Source of the DNA: Pampinifervens sp037481935
GTDB lineage: Bacteria; Aquificota; Aquificia; Aquificales; Aquificaceae
NCBI RefSeq assembly: GCF_046159715.1
Contig: NZ_JBJXCT010000005.1
Span: 1-64,000, forward strand
Direction: 5' to 3'
Length of the DNA: 64,000 bases
Shown here: positions 50,316 to 58,862 of the stretch, one piece after another
How the letters are laid out: each line of letters opens with the position of its first letter
How positions within the stretch are numbered: the first letter of the stretch is position 1
Position numbers and translations under genes: made by a program
The notes under the pieces: generated by a model
What the model saw: only the letters and a program-made list of their open reading frames with translations
Told to the model about the DNA's origin: nothing
Database searches by the model: none

Positions 50316-51715
50316 TATCCGGATACCTGAGGTCAGGGCAGGACCTTGTAGACCTTCTAAACGGATGCCTCTTTAACAGGGTCGGCACACTTGACCTTTT
50401 CCTCGGTGTAAAGGTAGTATCCCTATACACGGATAGGGGGCTAATAAAAGGTTTCAAACTAAGTGATGGAGATGAGGCAACTGCTGAGAATAAGAGGTCC
50501 ATGCTTCTTTATCACCTTTCTGAATTTATGGAAAATCCTGAAGCCTTTTTCACCTTCAGGGAGGGTAAGAGAGAAAACATCCTCCAGCTTGAAGACCCTG
50601 TATCGGTGGAGGAGCTTGTGCTTCAGCTTCAGCTGGTTCATGGTGAACTTAAATCCCTTATGGAAAGAGTAATAACCCCCATGGCCGTTGTCAGGATAGT
50701 AAAAAATTTTGAGGAGGCAGGTTTCTACGATGGCAAAAACATCTATCAGATACTTGCCAGTTCAAAGAACAACCTGGTTGAGGAAATAAGAAAGCTAAAA
50801 TCTCTCTTTTCAGGTGGTTATCTGGATATAAACCAGTTTTACAACCCTGAGCTTCTGAAAGAGGAAATAAAAATAGAATACCTCATGAAAGGCGTTGATG
50901 CTGATAGAGTAAACATCATAACACTTCTGGAGAGCTTTCATTTCAGCAAGTTCAGCGGTATTGTTCAGATAATGGGCGGTGATTTTGAGTTTGAACTCTA
51001 TTACAAGAAGGGCAGATTATCTGCTGTATATCCTTATAATTCAGAAGTCTTTGACTTTTTCCTGACGCCGAGAAGTAATTCCCTTCTGAATGTGATAAGC
51101 ATAAGCGGAAGCACTCTTGACCTGCTTATGCTGAAACATTCTGAGGAAAAGGTGGTAAGCGGGCTGTCCGGATGTTTCATAGAAACAGGAAAGATACTCA
51201 TAGGTATGGGTATGGAGGGCAGGACGGGTATGATAACCGTATATTCGGAAGGCTCCAGAACTCATATCATTTACAGGGATGGATTGCTTATGGGTATTGT
51301 GGAAGATGGCAGTGAAGGCTTGAGATTGGTCAAAAGTCTGCCAGTTGAAAGGATAGAATGGGTAGATATTGCCTTTTACCAGCCCATGGACAACATAAGA
51401 AATGTTATCCATCAATTTCTGCTCAATGCCATATACGGCATAATTTTAAAGCACGCAGGACATCTGAACCATCTAATACTGGCACAGTTAGCATCTTCGG
51501 ATGTTTTAAAATACCATGAGGGTGTTATACTCTACAGAAGAATGCCAAGAAGCGAAGAGGAAGTTTTTGGTTTTCTGCAGTTTCTACTGGACCTCAGCTA
51601 CAACATGCTGGGTAATGAAAGGTTAGAAAGGGAGCTGGAAATAGCTCTTGAGCCTTACAGGGATATATTGAAAATTCTGAAGGTAGAGGAGCATTTGGTG
51701 CTACCTGAAGTATGA
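50312..51715 (+). CDS. DUF4388-like protein linked to MglA
   Basis: A 467-residue cytosolic protein without recognised catalytic motifs. It contains what look like three related beta-rich blocks (about 1-95, 205-290 and 290-395) of the DUF4388 kind, each with a G-x-L/I-x-hydrophobic strand followed by a G-x-L/I turn: GTLDLFLGVKVVSLYTDRGLIKG, FSGIVQIMGGDFEFELYYKKGRL, RTGMITVYSEGSRTHIIYRDGLLMG, quoted in part. Such proteins often occur next to MglA-type GTPases. Tight ATGA overlaps on both sides suggest it belongs to one signalling unit with the GTPase and the two-component pair. Confidence 0.6.
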   Translation: MISGYLRSGQDLVDLLNGCLFNRVGTLDLFLGVKVVSLYTDRGLIKGFKLSDGDEATAENKRSMLLYHLSEFMENPEAFFTFREGKRENILQLEDPVSVEELVLQLQLVHGELKSLMERVITPMAVVRIVKNFEEAGFYDGKNIYQILASSKNNLVEEIRKLKSLFSGGYLDINQFYNPELLKEEIKIEYLMKGVDADRVNIITLLESFHFSKFSGIVQIMGGDFEFELYYKKGRLSAVYPYNSEVFDFFLTPRSNSLLNVISISGSTLDLLMLKHSEEKVVSGLSGCFIETGKILIGMGMEGRTGMITVYSEGSRTHIIYRDGLLMGIVEDGSEGLRLVKSLPVERIEWVDIAFYQPMDNIRNVIHQFLLNAIYGIILKHAGHLNHLILAQLASSDVLKYHEGVILYRRMPRSEEEVFGFLQFLLDLSYNMLGNERLERELEIALEPYRDILKILKVEEHLVLPEV

Positions 51716-52392
51716 GGGTTCTGCTTGTTGAGGATGACCAGCATATTGGCACCATGCTTGTGGAGGGCTTGAGCCACGAAGGGTTTTATGTGGACTGGGT
51801 AAAGGACGGCTATTCGGCCATAAACAGCATACTTGAAAAGGACTACGACCTGGTGCTTCTTGACATCATGCTTCCAAAGATGGATGGGCTCAGAGTATGC
51901 AAAAGGATAAGGGAAATAAGAGATATTCCCATAATAATGCTGACGGCAAAGGGTCAGCTTGAGGATAAGGTGGAGGGACTTTCCGCAGGTGCGGATGACT
52001 ACATAACAAAGCCCTTTTCCTTCAAGGAGCTTCTGGCAAGAATCGGTGCAGTTCTCAGAAGGTATAGAAGAGAGGGGCCTGACCTTTTAAAGGTGGGTGA
52101 GCTGGAGCTAAGGCTAAAATCCTTTGAGGTCTACTACAGAGGGGAGAAAATACCTACCACCCAGAGGGAGTTCAGGCTTCTAAAGCTTCTTGCGGAAAGA
52201 GCAGACAGGGCGGTAAGCAGGGAGGAGATATATTCAAAAATCTGGGGCTACTCCTACGGAGAGGGGTCAAACGTAGTGGATGTTTACATAAAAAACATAA
52301 GGAACAAGCTAAAGGACAGGGAACACAGACTCATAAGGACGGTGAGGGGATACGGCTACATGCTTACCTCAGAGGATGTCAGTAAGGCTTAA
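51712..52392 (+). CDS. OmpR-family response regulator
   Basis: Two-component regulator of 226 residues: receiver domain (about 1-115) with D8/D9, phosphoacceptor D51 and K in ITKPFS; winged-helix DNA-binding domain (about 125-220) with the VDVYIKNIRNKL recognition helix and RTVRGYGYML end. It overlaps the histidine kinase gene by 17 bases. Target genes are unknown. Confidence 0.94.
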   Translation: MRVLLVEDDQHIGTMLVEGLSHEGFYVDWVKDGYSAINSILEKDYDLVLLDIMLPKMDGLRVCKRIREIRDIPIIMLTAKGQLEDKVEGLSAGADDYITKPFSFKELLARIGAVLRRYRREGPDLLKVGELELRLKSFEVYYRGEKIPTTQREFRLLKLLAERADRAVSREEIYSKIWGYSYGEGSNVVDVYIKNIRNKLKDREHRLIRTVRGYGYMLTSEDVSKA

Positions 52393-53689
52393 GGCTCTAC
52401 TACTTTTCTTCAGCCTCTACCTTGGAAGCGTTGTCCTGCTTTCCTTTTTCAGCCTTATGGTGGTGAGGTCAACCCTCTACAGATACATACTTCACTACAT
52501 GGAGTATCAGATAAACCCCCTTATAGAGTTTTACAGAAACTACTACAAAAACCCAGATTACTACGCAAAGCTTCTTTCTGAGGATGTGGTCTCAAGGGAG
52601 ATAGCCAGCCTTCTTGTGGATAAGAAGGGTAGAGTGGTAAACATAGAGGGTTTCCTTGAAGGTGAAGTGCCAGAGGTGGACAGAAGAGAGATAGAGGACA
52701 TGTTAGGGTCAAAAAGAGGGATAGGAAAGGGCTACGCCTTTATAGTAAAGAAGGTTGGGGATTACCACCTAATCCTTCTTGGAAAGCTGGACAGTATAAG
52801 GGAAGTGGAAAAGCGTATCCTCCTTTTTACCACAGTGCTACTTCTCATGGTTTCCTTGCCTGCCTCCCTCCTTGCCGTTTATTTTATAAACAGGCTTCTG
52901 AAGCCTCTGTCTTATCTTACGGAGGTCTCAAGACGCCTCTCAAGAGGAGAGCTGGAACTGGAGATAAAAAGAAGCAACAGGAGGGACGAATTTGGTCTGC
53001 TTGAGGAAGCCTATGCCAGCATGGTGGAGAGGCTAAAAAACATAATTCTCTGGCAGAGGGAGTTCATAAGAAACATTGCCCATGCCCTAAAAACACCTCT
53101 TACCTACATAAAGGGACAGGCAGAGCTGTTGCAGATGGGTGCATACAAAGAGGAAGAGCTCAGAGAAGTATACCGCAATATACAGCTCCAGTCTGAAAAG
53201 ATGGCAAAGCTCATAACACAGCTCACCACCATAATGAGGCTTGAGTCTCAGGTTCCGCTCAGGGTAGAAGAGGTCAGCGTAAACCAGCTCTTTGCAGAGC
53301 TTGAGGAGGAGTATGAGTTTATCAAGACCGAAAGGAACTTCAGAGTAGAATACCTTGATGAGGACAGAGTTCTTCATGTGGATAAGGAATACTTCAAGAT
53401 GGCCCTCAGAAACCTGATAGAGAACGCATACAGATACACAAAGGAAGGTGGAAGTATAAGGCTTTACTTCAGCGAAGGTTGCGTGGTTGTTGAGGACAAG
53501 GGCATGGGCATGGAACATCCCGAAAGGGCGGGAGAGCTTTTCTACAGAGAGGCAACGGACAGAGAGGGTTCAGGGCTGGGGCTTTCCATAGTTAAACTCA
53601 TCGCTCAGAGGAGCGGCATGGACATGAGGGTGGAGAGCAAGAAGGGGGTTGGCACAAGGGTGAGCCTGTGCTATAATTTTAAATTATGA
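52376..53689 (+). CDS. Membrane sensor histidine kinase
   Basis: Partner of the preceding regulator, 437 residues. Two membrane spans (about 7-29 and 142-165) enclose a periplasmic sensor of about 110 residues; HAMP follows (about 165-217), then the H box with phospho-histidine H236 in NIAHALKTP, the N box LRNLIENAYRY, and G boxes DKGMG and GSGLGLSIV. Its last codons hold the promoter and the start of the SCO1 gene. Confidence 0.94.
   Translation: MSVRLKALLLFFSLYLGSVVLLSFFSLMVVRSTLYRYILHYMEYQINPLIEFYRNYYKNPDYYAKLLSEDVVSREIASLLVDKKGRVVNIEGFLEGEVPEVDRREIEDMLGSKRGIGKGYAFIVKKVGDYHLILLGKLDSIREVEKRILLFTTVLLLMVSLPASLLAVYFINRLLKPLSYLTEVSRRLSRGELELEIKRSNRRDEFGLLEEAYASMVERLKNIILWQREFIRNIAHALKTPLTYIKGQAELLQMGAYKEEELREVYRNIQLQSEKMAKLITQLTTIMRLESQVPLRVEEVSVNQLFAELEEEYEFIKTERNFRVEYLDEDRVLHVDKEYFKMALRNLIENAYRYTKEGGSIRLYFSEGCVVVEDKGMGMEHPERAGELFYREATDREGSGLGLSIVKLIAQRSGMDMRVESKKGVGTRVSLCYNFKL
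53669..53685 (+). promoter_or_regulatory. Extended -10 of the SCO1 gene inside the kinase gene
   Basis: TGCTATAAT at 53669-53677 encodes the kinase residues Cys-Tyr-Asn; eight bases follow before the SCO1 ATG at 53686. No Shine-Dalgarno is present. Confidence 0.5.
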
Positions 53690-54273
53690 GGAAATTAACA
53701 ACTTTTATAGTTCTTCTGCTCACCTTTGTCTTTTCCTGCAAAAAGCAGCACGAGTTCTACGGCCATATCTTTGACCAGCCTGCTTACAACTTTGAGCTTA
53801 TGGATCAGAACGGGAAGAGAGTAAAACTTTCGGACTTTACAGGGCAGAAAAAGATAGTCCTACTCTTCTTTGGATATACCCACTGCCCGGATGTATGCCC
53901 GATGGCACTTGAAACCATGGCGAAGGTTATGAAAAACCTTAAACCTGAAGAGGCAAATAGAGTTCAGGTTCTCTTCATAAGCGTGGACCCAGAAAGAGAT
54001 ACTCCAGAGGTCCTAAGAAGCTATGTTCCCTACTTTAACCTCACTTTCATAGGGTTAACGGGAACTGAAGAAGAAATCAGAAAGACTGCAAAGGAATACA
54101 AGGTCTATTACAAAAAGGTAGAGGGCGAATCTGCTGGTGGATACCTTGTGGACCATACGGCAACCATATACCTCGTTACCCCTGATATGAAGATAAAGCT
54201 TCTTTACACACCGGCAAAACAGGAGCCTGAGAAGATGGCGGAGGACATAAGATTCCTGCTGAGGAGCTCATAA
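53686..54273 (+). CDS. SCO1/SenC copper chaperone lipoprotein
   Basis: Delivers copper to the CuA site of cytochrome c oxidase. The 195-residue protein has a lipoprotein signal (VFSC, lipidated C18), a thioredoxin fold with the metal cysteines C67 and C71 (THCPDVCP) and a histidine in VDHTATIYL. It is co-oriented with the two-component genes (ATGA overlap with the kinase) and overlaps rsmG. No oxidase genes are in the window. Confidence 0.92.
   Translation: MRKLTTFIVLLLTFVFSCKKQHEFYGHIFDQPAYNFELMDQNGKRVKLSDFTGQKKIVLLFFGYTHCPDVCPMALETMAKVMKNLKPEEANRVQVLFISVDPERDTPEVLRSYVPYFNLTFIGLTGTEEEIRKTAKEYKVYYKKVEGESAGGYLVDHTATIYLVTPDMKIKLLYTPAKQEPEKMAEDIRFLLRSS
54240..54254 (+). promoter_or_regulatory. 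Shine-Dalgarno and ATT start of rsmG
   Basis: GGAGGA at 54240-54245 lies within the SCO1 coding sequence, and the ATT follows the last G by seven bases. No other in-frame codon between the stop at 54228 and 54420 is a standard start. Confidence 0.65.
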
Positions 54274-54851
54274 GGGAAACCTTTGCCAGAAATGGCTTTG
54301 AGCTGTCCGAGGGGCAGGTTGAAAGCTTCAGGATTTACCTGAAAGAGCTAAAGAGGTGGAACAGGGTTCATAACCTTACCGCCATAAGAGAAGACAGAGA
54401 GATAGTCCTCAGGCACTTTTTGGATTCCCTTACACTGAGCCTGTGCTTTGAAGAGAAAGGCATAGAGGTTGACGGCCTTTCTGTGTGTGATGTGGGCAGT
54501 GGTGCCGGCTTTCCAGGAGTTCCACTGAAGATATACTATGGAGACAGAATAGAGCTTACCCTTGTGGAGGCTGTGGCAAAGAAGTGCTCCTTTCTGGAGT
54601 ATCTGAAGACAAGGCTTGGTCTTGAATACAGAGTGTTCTGCAGGGAGGCTCAGAAACTACAGGAAAGTTTTGACCTTGTTGTATGCAGGGCTTTTGGTAA
54701 ACTGGAGAATATAATGCCCCTTCTGGAAAGGCTATCCAGGAAATACATTATGGTGATGAGAGGGGCGGAGCCTGCTCATGGGTATGAGCACTGCAGAATA
54801 GAGCTTCCAGATATTAAAAGCTATATCCTTTTTCTTGCAAAGAGGAGATAG
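54252..54851 (+). CDS. rsmG: 16S rRNA (guanine-527-N7)-methyltransferase RsmG, ATT start
   Basis: Methylates G527 of 16S rRNA. The SAM site VCDVGSGAGFPG and the RAFGKL motif are clear. The N-terminal region (PAEELIRETFARNG, then KRWNRVHNLTAIRE and LRHFLDSLTL) is encoded in the same open frame upstream, but that frame contains no ATG, GTG or TTG before residue 57. An ATT at 54252 has GGAGGA (54240-54245) with seven-base spacing, the same spacing as other good sites here, and gives the normal family length of 199 residues. I therefore propose an ATT start. It overlaps the SCO1 gene by 22 bases and convergent trmI by 31. Confidence 0.85.
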   Translation: MPAEELIRETFARNGFELSEGQVESFRIYLKELKRWNRVHNLTAIREDREIVLRHFLDSLTLSLCFEEKGIEVDGLSVCDVGSGAGFPGVPLKIYYGDRIELTLVEAVAKKCSFLEYLKTRLGLEYRVFCREAQKLQESFDLVVCRAFGKLENIMPLLERLSRKYIMVMRGAEPAHGYEHCRIELPDIKSYILFLAKRR

Positions 54852-55561
54852 CCAGTGTGTGCAACCATGGTATCCTGAGGTCTCAGCCTTTCGGGATTTG
54901 CTTTGTAAGGTCTGTGAAGTATTTCTAAGACCTCAAGATTGCAGAATAAGCTTTGCATGACTCTCAGGAGAGCACCTACCTGATTGGCTGTAGGCAGAAT
55001 GGCTGCAAGGGGGGCACCTGGCTTGAGAACCTTCCAGACCTTCTGCACGTACTGAACTGGGTCTTTAACATCCACAAAGACTGCGTCAAAAAACTCTTCT
55101 TCAAGCTCTGCAAGCATAAAGTCAAGGTTTTCAATCCTCACATTTTTACAGAGACCAAACCTTTCCCAGTTTTTCCTTGCAAGCCTGTAAAAGTCCTCCC
55201 TTACCTCATAAGCCCATACCTCACCGGCAAGCTGAGAAAAGACCGCAGTAGATGCACCACTTCCCACGCCAAACTCAAGAAGTCTCTTCTCCTCTGAGAG
55301 TCCTAGCCTGAAGGCTATGTAAAAGCTGTCCTTGGGATACACTATCTGAGTTTTTCTCTGAAAGCCAAGAAGTATTATGTCCTCAAGAGTAGGGGCAAGA
55401 AGGCAGAAGCCGTTAACTACCTCACCTGGGCTCTTTCCCAGAAGGTCTTCAAATCTCACGCTCTTTTCCCTGAAGCTCAGACTTAAGCCCTTTGTGAGAA
55501 GTCTCAGATACCTCCTCTCTTCGTGAACAAGTAGAACATAGTCGCCTTCCCTGAAGGTCAT
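54821..55561 (-). CDS. trmI: tRNA (adenine-58-N1)-methyltransferase TrmI
   Basis: Makes m1A58 in the tRNA T loop, important for tRNA stability at high temperature. The 246-residue protein has the family's small N-terminal barrel (FREGDYVLLV), PTLEDIILLG, the TQIVYPKD motif, and the SAM site LEFGVGSGASTAVF. It overlaps the preceding gene by four bases and convergent rsmG by 31. Confidence 0.92.
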   Translation of the reverse strand: MTFREGDYVLLVHEERRYLRLLTKGLSLSFREKSVRFEDLLGKSPGEVVNGFCLLAPTLEDIILLGFQRKTQIVYPKDSFYIAFRLGLSEEKRLLEFGVGSGASTAVFSQLAGEVWAYEVREDFYRLARKNWERFGLCKNVRIENLDFMLAELEEEFFDAVFVDVKDPVQYVQKVWKVLKPGAPLAAILPTANQVGALLRVMQSLFCNLEVLEILHRPYKANPERLRPQDTMVAHTGYLLFARKRI

Positions 55562-56004
55562 CTCAGCTCCAGTATGGCCCTTCCCAGATTATAAGATGCT
55601 ACTGAGTATTTTAACGCATACTCGTAGTCTCCCACCCTGTAATTCTCTCTTGCAACCTGATAGAAAAGGAGCTGGTAGGCGTATAACTGAGGATGCTTTT
55701 TTGAATACTTTCCAGTTTCGTTTAGAAGCAAAGATGCTCTCCTCAGTCTCTTGCTGGCAACCACTCTGTCTTTTCCAAAGCCCTCAGGGAACCTTATGTT
55801 TTCAAGAGCCTGCAGTATCTTGTCCGCAGACCTTCCGGCTTTTCTGTCCCCTCTTTCGCAAGCCGCGTTTATCAGGCTTTCTGCTTCTCGCATCAGGTCC
55901 TCGTATATCATGTCCTCCTTGAGAGCAAGATACCTCACCCTTAGCAGTGGACATTCTTGAGCGTATACCTGAAAGAGCATAAAAAAAAGCAGTAGCCAGA
56001 ACAC
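55558..56004 (-). CDS. Exported helical protein, function unknown
   Basis: A 148-residue protein with a signal peptide (about 1-15, ending VYA) and an alpha-helical mature part with three cysteines and TPR-like helices near the end (YQVARENYRVGDYEYALKYS). I do not recognise the family. The GTG at 56004 is the best start, with TATAAT nine bases upstream; an ATG eight codons later would destroy the signal peptide. It is followed by trmI with a four-base overlap. Confidence 0.65.
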   Translation of the reverse strand: MFWLLLFFMLFQVYAQECPLLRVRYLALKEDMIYEDLMREAESLINAACERGDRKAGRSADKILQALENIRFPEGFGKDRVVASKRLRRASLLLNETGKYSKKHPQLYAYQLLFYQVARENYRVGDYEYALKYSVASYNLGRAILELR

Positions 56005-56033
56005 GGTAGAGTTATTATAATATTAGCATAGGC
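56005..56033. promoter_or_regulatory. 29-bp divergent promoter, exported protein / DUF503
   Basis: The palindrome-like ATTATAAT (56014-56021) gives TATAAT in both directions: leftward at 56019-56014, nine bases from GTG; rightward at 56016-56021, twelve bases from ATG. Confidence 0.5.
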
Positions 56034-56321
56034 ATGGTGCTTGGTTTGCTGAGGGTAGAGCTCTTCTTCCCTGAAAATGGGTCTCTCAAGGAGAAAAGGC
56101 ATCACCTCAGGTCCATAAAGGACAGGGTCAGGTCTTCTTTTAACGTATCCGTTGCAGAGGTGGACCATCATGACCTCTGGCAGAGGTCAAGTCTTGCCTT
56201 TGCATGCCTTGCCTTTGAAAGGTCTATAGCGGAGGATACTCTTATGGGAGTAAAGAAGCTTCTTGAAAGACACTACCCTGAATTCATAGTGGACTTGAAA
56301 ACCGAGTATCTGAAGTTCTAA
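56034..56321 (+). CDS. DUF503 family protein (YlxP-like)
   Basis: A 95-residue protein of the DUF503 family, related to Bacillus YlxP, molecular role unknown. It has the family start VLGLLRVELFFPENGSLKEKRHHLRS in parts, VSVAEVDHHDLWQRSSLAF and a final coil. It is a single gene whose stop bases overlap those of the convergent Memo gene (CTAA). Confidence 0.88.
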   Translation: MVLGLLRVELFFPENGSLKEKRHHLRSIKDRVRSSFNVSVAEVDHHDLWQRSSLAFACLAFERSIAEDTLMGVKKLLERHYPEFIVDLKTEYLKF

Positions 56322-57430
56322 AAACCCATACTGGCATAGGAAACTATGGAATCTGTGGGCTCTTCGTAGTATGCCCTGTAGTCAAAAAGCTCACCCTTCT
56401 GAAGCCCTGCTTTTCTGAGCATGTGTGAAAAAACCAGGTTTGCATAATGTCCGTCTATACGAGTGGGGTTGTTGGTGCTCTTGAGCAGTTCAAAGGCATC
56501 CTCAGCCCTGATATCCTGCAAAAGTCCAAGGTATTCCCTGTCCCTGAAGGAGGGGTCATAGCTCTCTGGGTCTCCAAACTTTCTTCCCACGTGGCTCAGG
56601 TCAACGCTTGAGATAATGAGCGTATGTGGAAGTTCTCTGTCTACTATCCTGAGGAGGTTTTCTGCAAGCCCCTTCAAAAATTCCTTTTCACCGTAGGAGA
56701 TAATCAGGGCTAACGCCTCTGCCTCTGGAAGGAGCATCTTTACATAAACTGATGCAAACTCTATGGAGTGTTCCTGCCTGTAAGAGAGAAGGTCATAGGT
56801 TATGTCAAAGTTGTAAAATTTCTGCAGTTTTTCAATGAGGTCTTTTCTCGTATGGAGAAGTCCGAAAGGGGTCTCCATATGTAAAGGCAGCGCAGAGAAG
56901 GGCATCTCGTGCCAGTAGTGAGATACACCCAGTATTATCACCAGTCTCTTATCAGCCCTGATCCTTCCGTAAGCTTCCCAGTAAGTTTCCTTTGCAACTC
57001 TTATGTCCATATGAGGCGCCATAAGACCCAGCATTTCCCTCTTTTCCCTTTCTCCTCCCGTTAGAAACCCTCTGCACTCTTCCATATCTGCAGGGTAGAC
57101 CTCGCCCACATGGGACATTGGCCTTATACCTCTCCCGAAAATCTCCCTACGAAGAGAATCAACAGCCCTCCTGAATCCAACCCCATCCAGAAGTAGACTT
57201 CTTTCGAGAGTCTGTATAAACTCAAGAAGCTCCTGCTCGCTGATGAGCACGCCCGTCTGCCTGAAAAACTCAGCCCTTATGTCTGCAAGCTCCCTTGAGC
57301 CATCCATTAGGGAAAGCAGAAGCAGGGCATGGTAAGATACAAGAAGACCTCCGGATATACCCAGCGGGTCTCTCAGCCAGAAAGCTCCATCATGGGGAAC
57401 AACTTCCAGTGCTCTGACTCTGGGCTTCAT
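56318..57430 (-). CDS. Memo-family protein (AmmeMemoRadiSam system protein B-like)
   Basis: A 370-residue protein. The C-terminal part (about 105-370) is the Memo/MEMO1 fold, related to extradiol dioxygenases: APHMDIR, ILGVSHYWHEMPF, EHSIEFASVY, SVDLSHVGRKFGD. The first 100 residues form an extra helical region of unknown role. In other genomes Memo goes with an AMMECR1 protein and a radical-SAM protein; here the adjacent gene is a JAMM peptidase instead, with a four-base overlap. The reaction is unknown. Confidence 0.85.
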   Translation of the reverse strand: MKPRVRALEVVPHDGAFWLRDPLGISGGLLVSYHALLLLSLMDGSRELADIRAEFFRQTGVLISEQELLEFIQTLERSLLLDGVGFRRAVDSLRREIFGRGIRPMSHVGEVYPADMEECRGFLTGGEREKREMLGLMAPHMDIRVAKETYWEAYGRIRADKRLVIILGVSHYWHEMPFSALPLHMETPFGLLHTRKDLIEKLQKFYNFDITYDLLSYRQEHSIEFASVYVKMLLPEAEALALIISYGEKEFLKGLAENLLRIVDRELPHTLIISSVDLSHVGRKFGDPESYDPSFRDREYLGLLQDIRAEDAFELLKSTNNPTRIDGHYANLVFSHMLRKAGLQKGELFDYRAYYEEPTDSIVSYASMGF

Positions 57431-57843
57431 CCGAATATGAAAATCTCTTCTTCCCTGAACTTTCCGTCAAGCATTTCCCAGCTTCTGTAAGAAACCACCT
57501 TGCCCTTGCTCACAGAGAGTATTATGTATGAAAAGCCCTCAAAAGCCCTCTCTTCATCAAACTGAGAGGGCCTGTCTGGATGGTCCGGATGGGAATGGTA
57601 AACGCCAACTATCTCAAGTCCGAACTCTCTTGCCTTTTTCTCCGCCTTCAGGTAGTCCTGGGGTGCTATCTCATATCGGTCTTCCTTCCTGTCAGGGTTT
57701 GCGTTGGGTGTTTCAAAGGCACCGAAGACAGTTCGCATATCCCCCTCCACCTTACCAAGAAGAAGCCCACACGTCTCATAGGGATAGTCCCTCTCCGCCT
57801 GTGCTATTATCTTCTGCAGTGCGGAGCCCTTAATCCTGAGCAT
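57427..57843 (-). CDS. JAMM/MPN+ metallopeptidase (Mec-like)
   Basis: A 138-residue zinc isopeptidase-type protein. It has the complete JAMM signature: an upstream glutamate in YETCGLLLG and H-x-H-x10-D in YHSHPDHPDRPSQFDEE. Bacterial members such as Mec cleave amino acids or peptides from the C-terminus of ThiS/MoaD-like carriers in sulfur transfer. I use the ATG at 57843, two bases after asd; a longer frame would run into asd. Substrate could be the MoaD-like protein at 36.4 kb; that is only inference. Confidence 0.88.
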   Translation of the reverse strand: MLRIKGSALQKIIAQAERDYPYETCGLLLGKVEGDMRTVFGAFETPNANPDRKEDRYEIAPQDYLKAEKKAREFGLEIVGVYHSHPDHPDRPSQFDEERAFEGFSYIILSVSKGKVVSYRSWEMLDGKFREEEIFIFG

Positions 57844-57845
57844 GC

Positions 57846-58862
57846 TCACACCATTGCATACTGGGTGAGAAGTTCTGCTATCTGAACCGCGTTGGTAGCC
57901 GCACCCTTTCGTATGTTGTCCGCCACAACCCATAGGGAAAGTCCTGGTTCAAAGACCATGTCCTTTCTTATTCTTCCCACAAAGACTTCATCCCTTCCTG
58001 CCACATCAACCGGTAAGGGGTATTCACCCTTCTCGGGGCTGTCCATGAGCACTACCCCCTTAGCCCCTCTGAGAATTTCCCTCGCAGCCTCTGGAGAAAG
58101 CTCGGACTTCAGCTTAAGGCTTACAGCCTCAGAGTGTCCGTAAAGGACTGGAACCCTCACGCAGGTTGCGGATACCCTTATATGAGGGTCATGGAGTATC
58201 TTTCTGGTTTCGTTGAGCATCTTGAGCTCTTCCTTCGTGTATCCGTTTTCCGTAAAGAGGTCTATCTGGGGCACCACGTTGAAGGCGATTCTCTTGGGCA
58301 GTGCCTTTGCTGGGGGGAGTTCTCTGCCTTCACACCATGCTCTGGTCTGTTCCTGAAGCTCCCTTATTGCCTTTGCACCTGCACCGGACACAGACTGATA
58401 GGTGGAGACCACAATAGCCTCAATGCCTGCCACATCGTATATGGGCTTGAGGGCAACCAGCATCTGTATGGTGGAGCAGTTGGGGTTGGCTATTATACCC
58501 CTGTGCTCCTTTATGTCATCAGGGTTTACCTCTGGCACCACAAGGGGCACATCCGGCTCAAGCCTCCATGCGGAAGAGTTGTCTATGACCACAGCACCGT
58601 CGGAGGCAAACCTCGGAGCATACTCCCTGCTTATGGAAGAGCCAGCAGAGAAAAGGGCTATATCTATCCCTCTGAAGTCTGACCTTTTGTTTAGAGCCTG
58701 AACCTTGAGCTTTTCACCCCTGAAGCTTAGCTCAAGCCCTTCAGACCTTTCTGAGGCAAAGAGCAGGAGCTCATCCACCGGAAAGTCCCGCTCTTCCAGA
58801 ACCCTGAGAAAAGCCCTTCCTACCTCACCCGTGGCACCAACTACAGCTACCCTATATCCCAT
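57846..58862 (-). CDS. asd: Aspartate-semialdehyde dehydrogenase
   Basis: Makes aspartate semialdehyde for lysine, methionine and threonine synthesis. The 338-residue protein starts with VVGATGEVGR, has the active cysteine in NPNCSTIQ, the substrate-site SVSGAGAKAIREL and a catalytic histidine in DPHIRVSATCVRVPV. Its start is 17 bp from the divergent GT39 gene. The JAMM and Memo genes follow in the same transcription unit. Confidence 0.96.
   Translation of the reverse strand: MGYRVAVVGATGEVGRAFLRVLEERDFPVDELLLFASERSEGLELSFRGEKLKVQALNKRSDFRGIDIALFSAGSSISREYAPRFASDGAVVIDNSSAWRLEPDVPLVVPEVNPDDIKEHRGIIANPNCSTIQMLVALKPIYDVAGIEAIVVSTYQSVSGAGAKAIRELQEQTRAWCEGRELPPAKALPKRIAFNVVPQIDLFTENGYTKEELKMLNETRKILHDPHIRVSATCVRVPVLYGHSEAVSLKLKSELSPEAAREILRGAKGVVLMDSPEKGEYPLPVDVAGRDEVFVGRIRKDMVFEPGLSLWVVADNIRKGAATNAVQIAELLTQYAMV

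Noticed and set aside
57844..57933. N-terminal extension of the JAMM peptidase
   Set aside because: It overlaps asd and has no conserved residues; the ATG at 57843 starts the domain directly.
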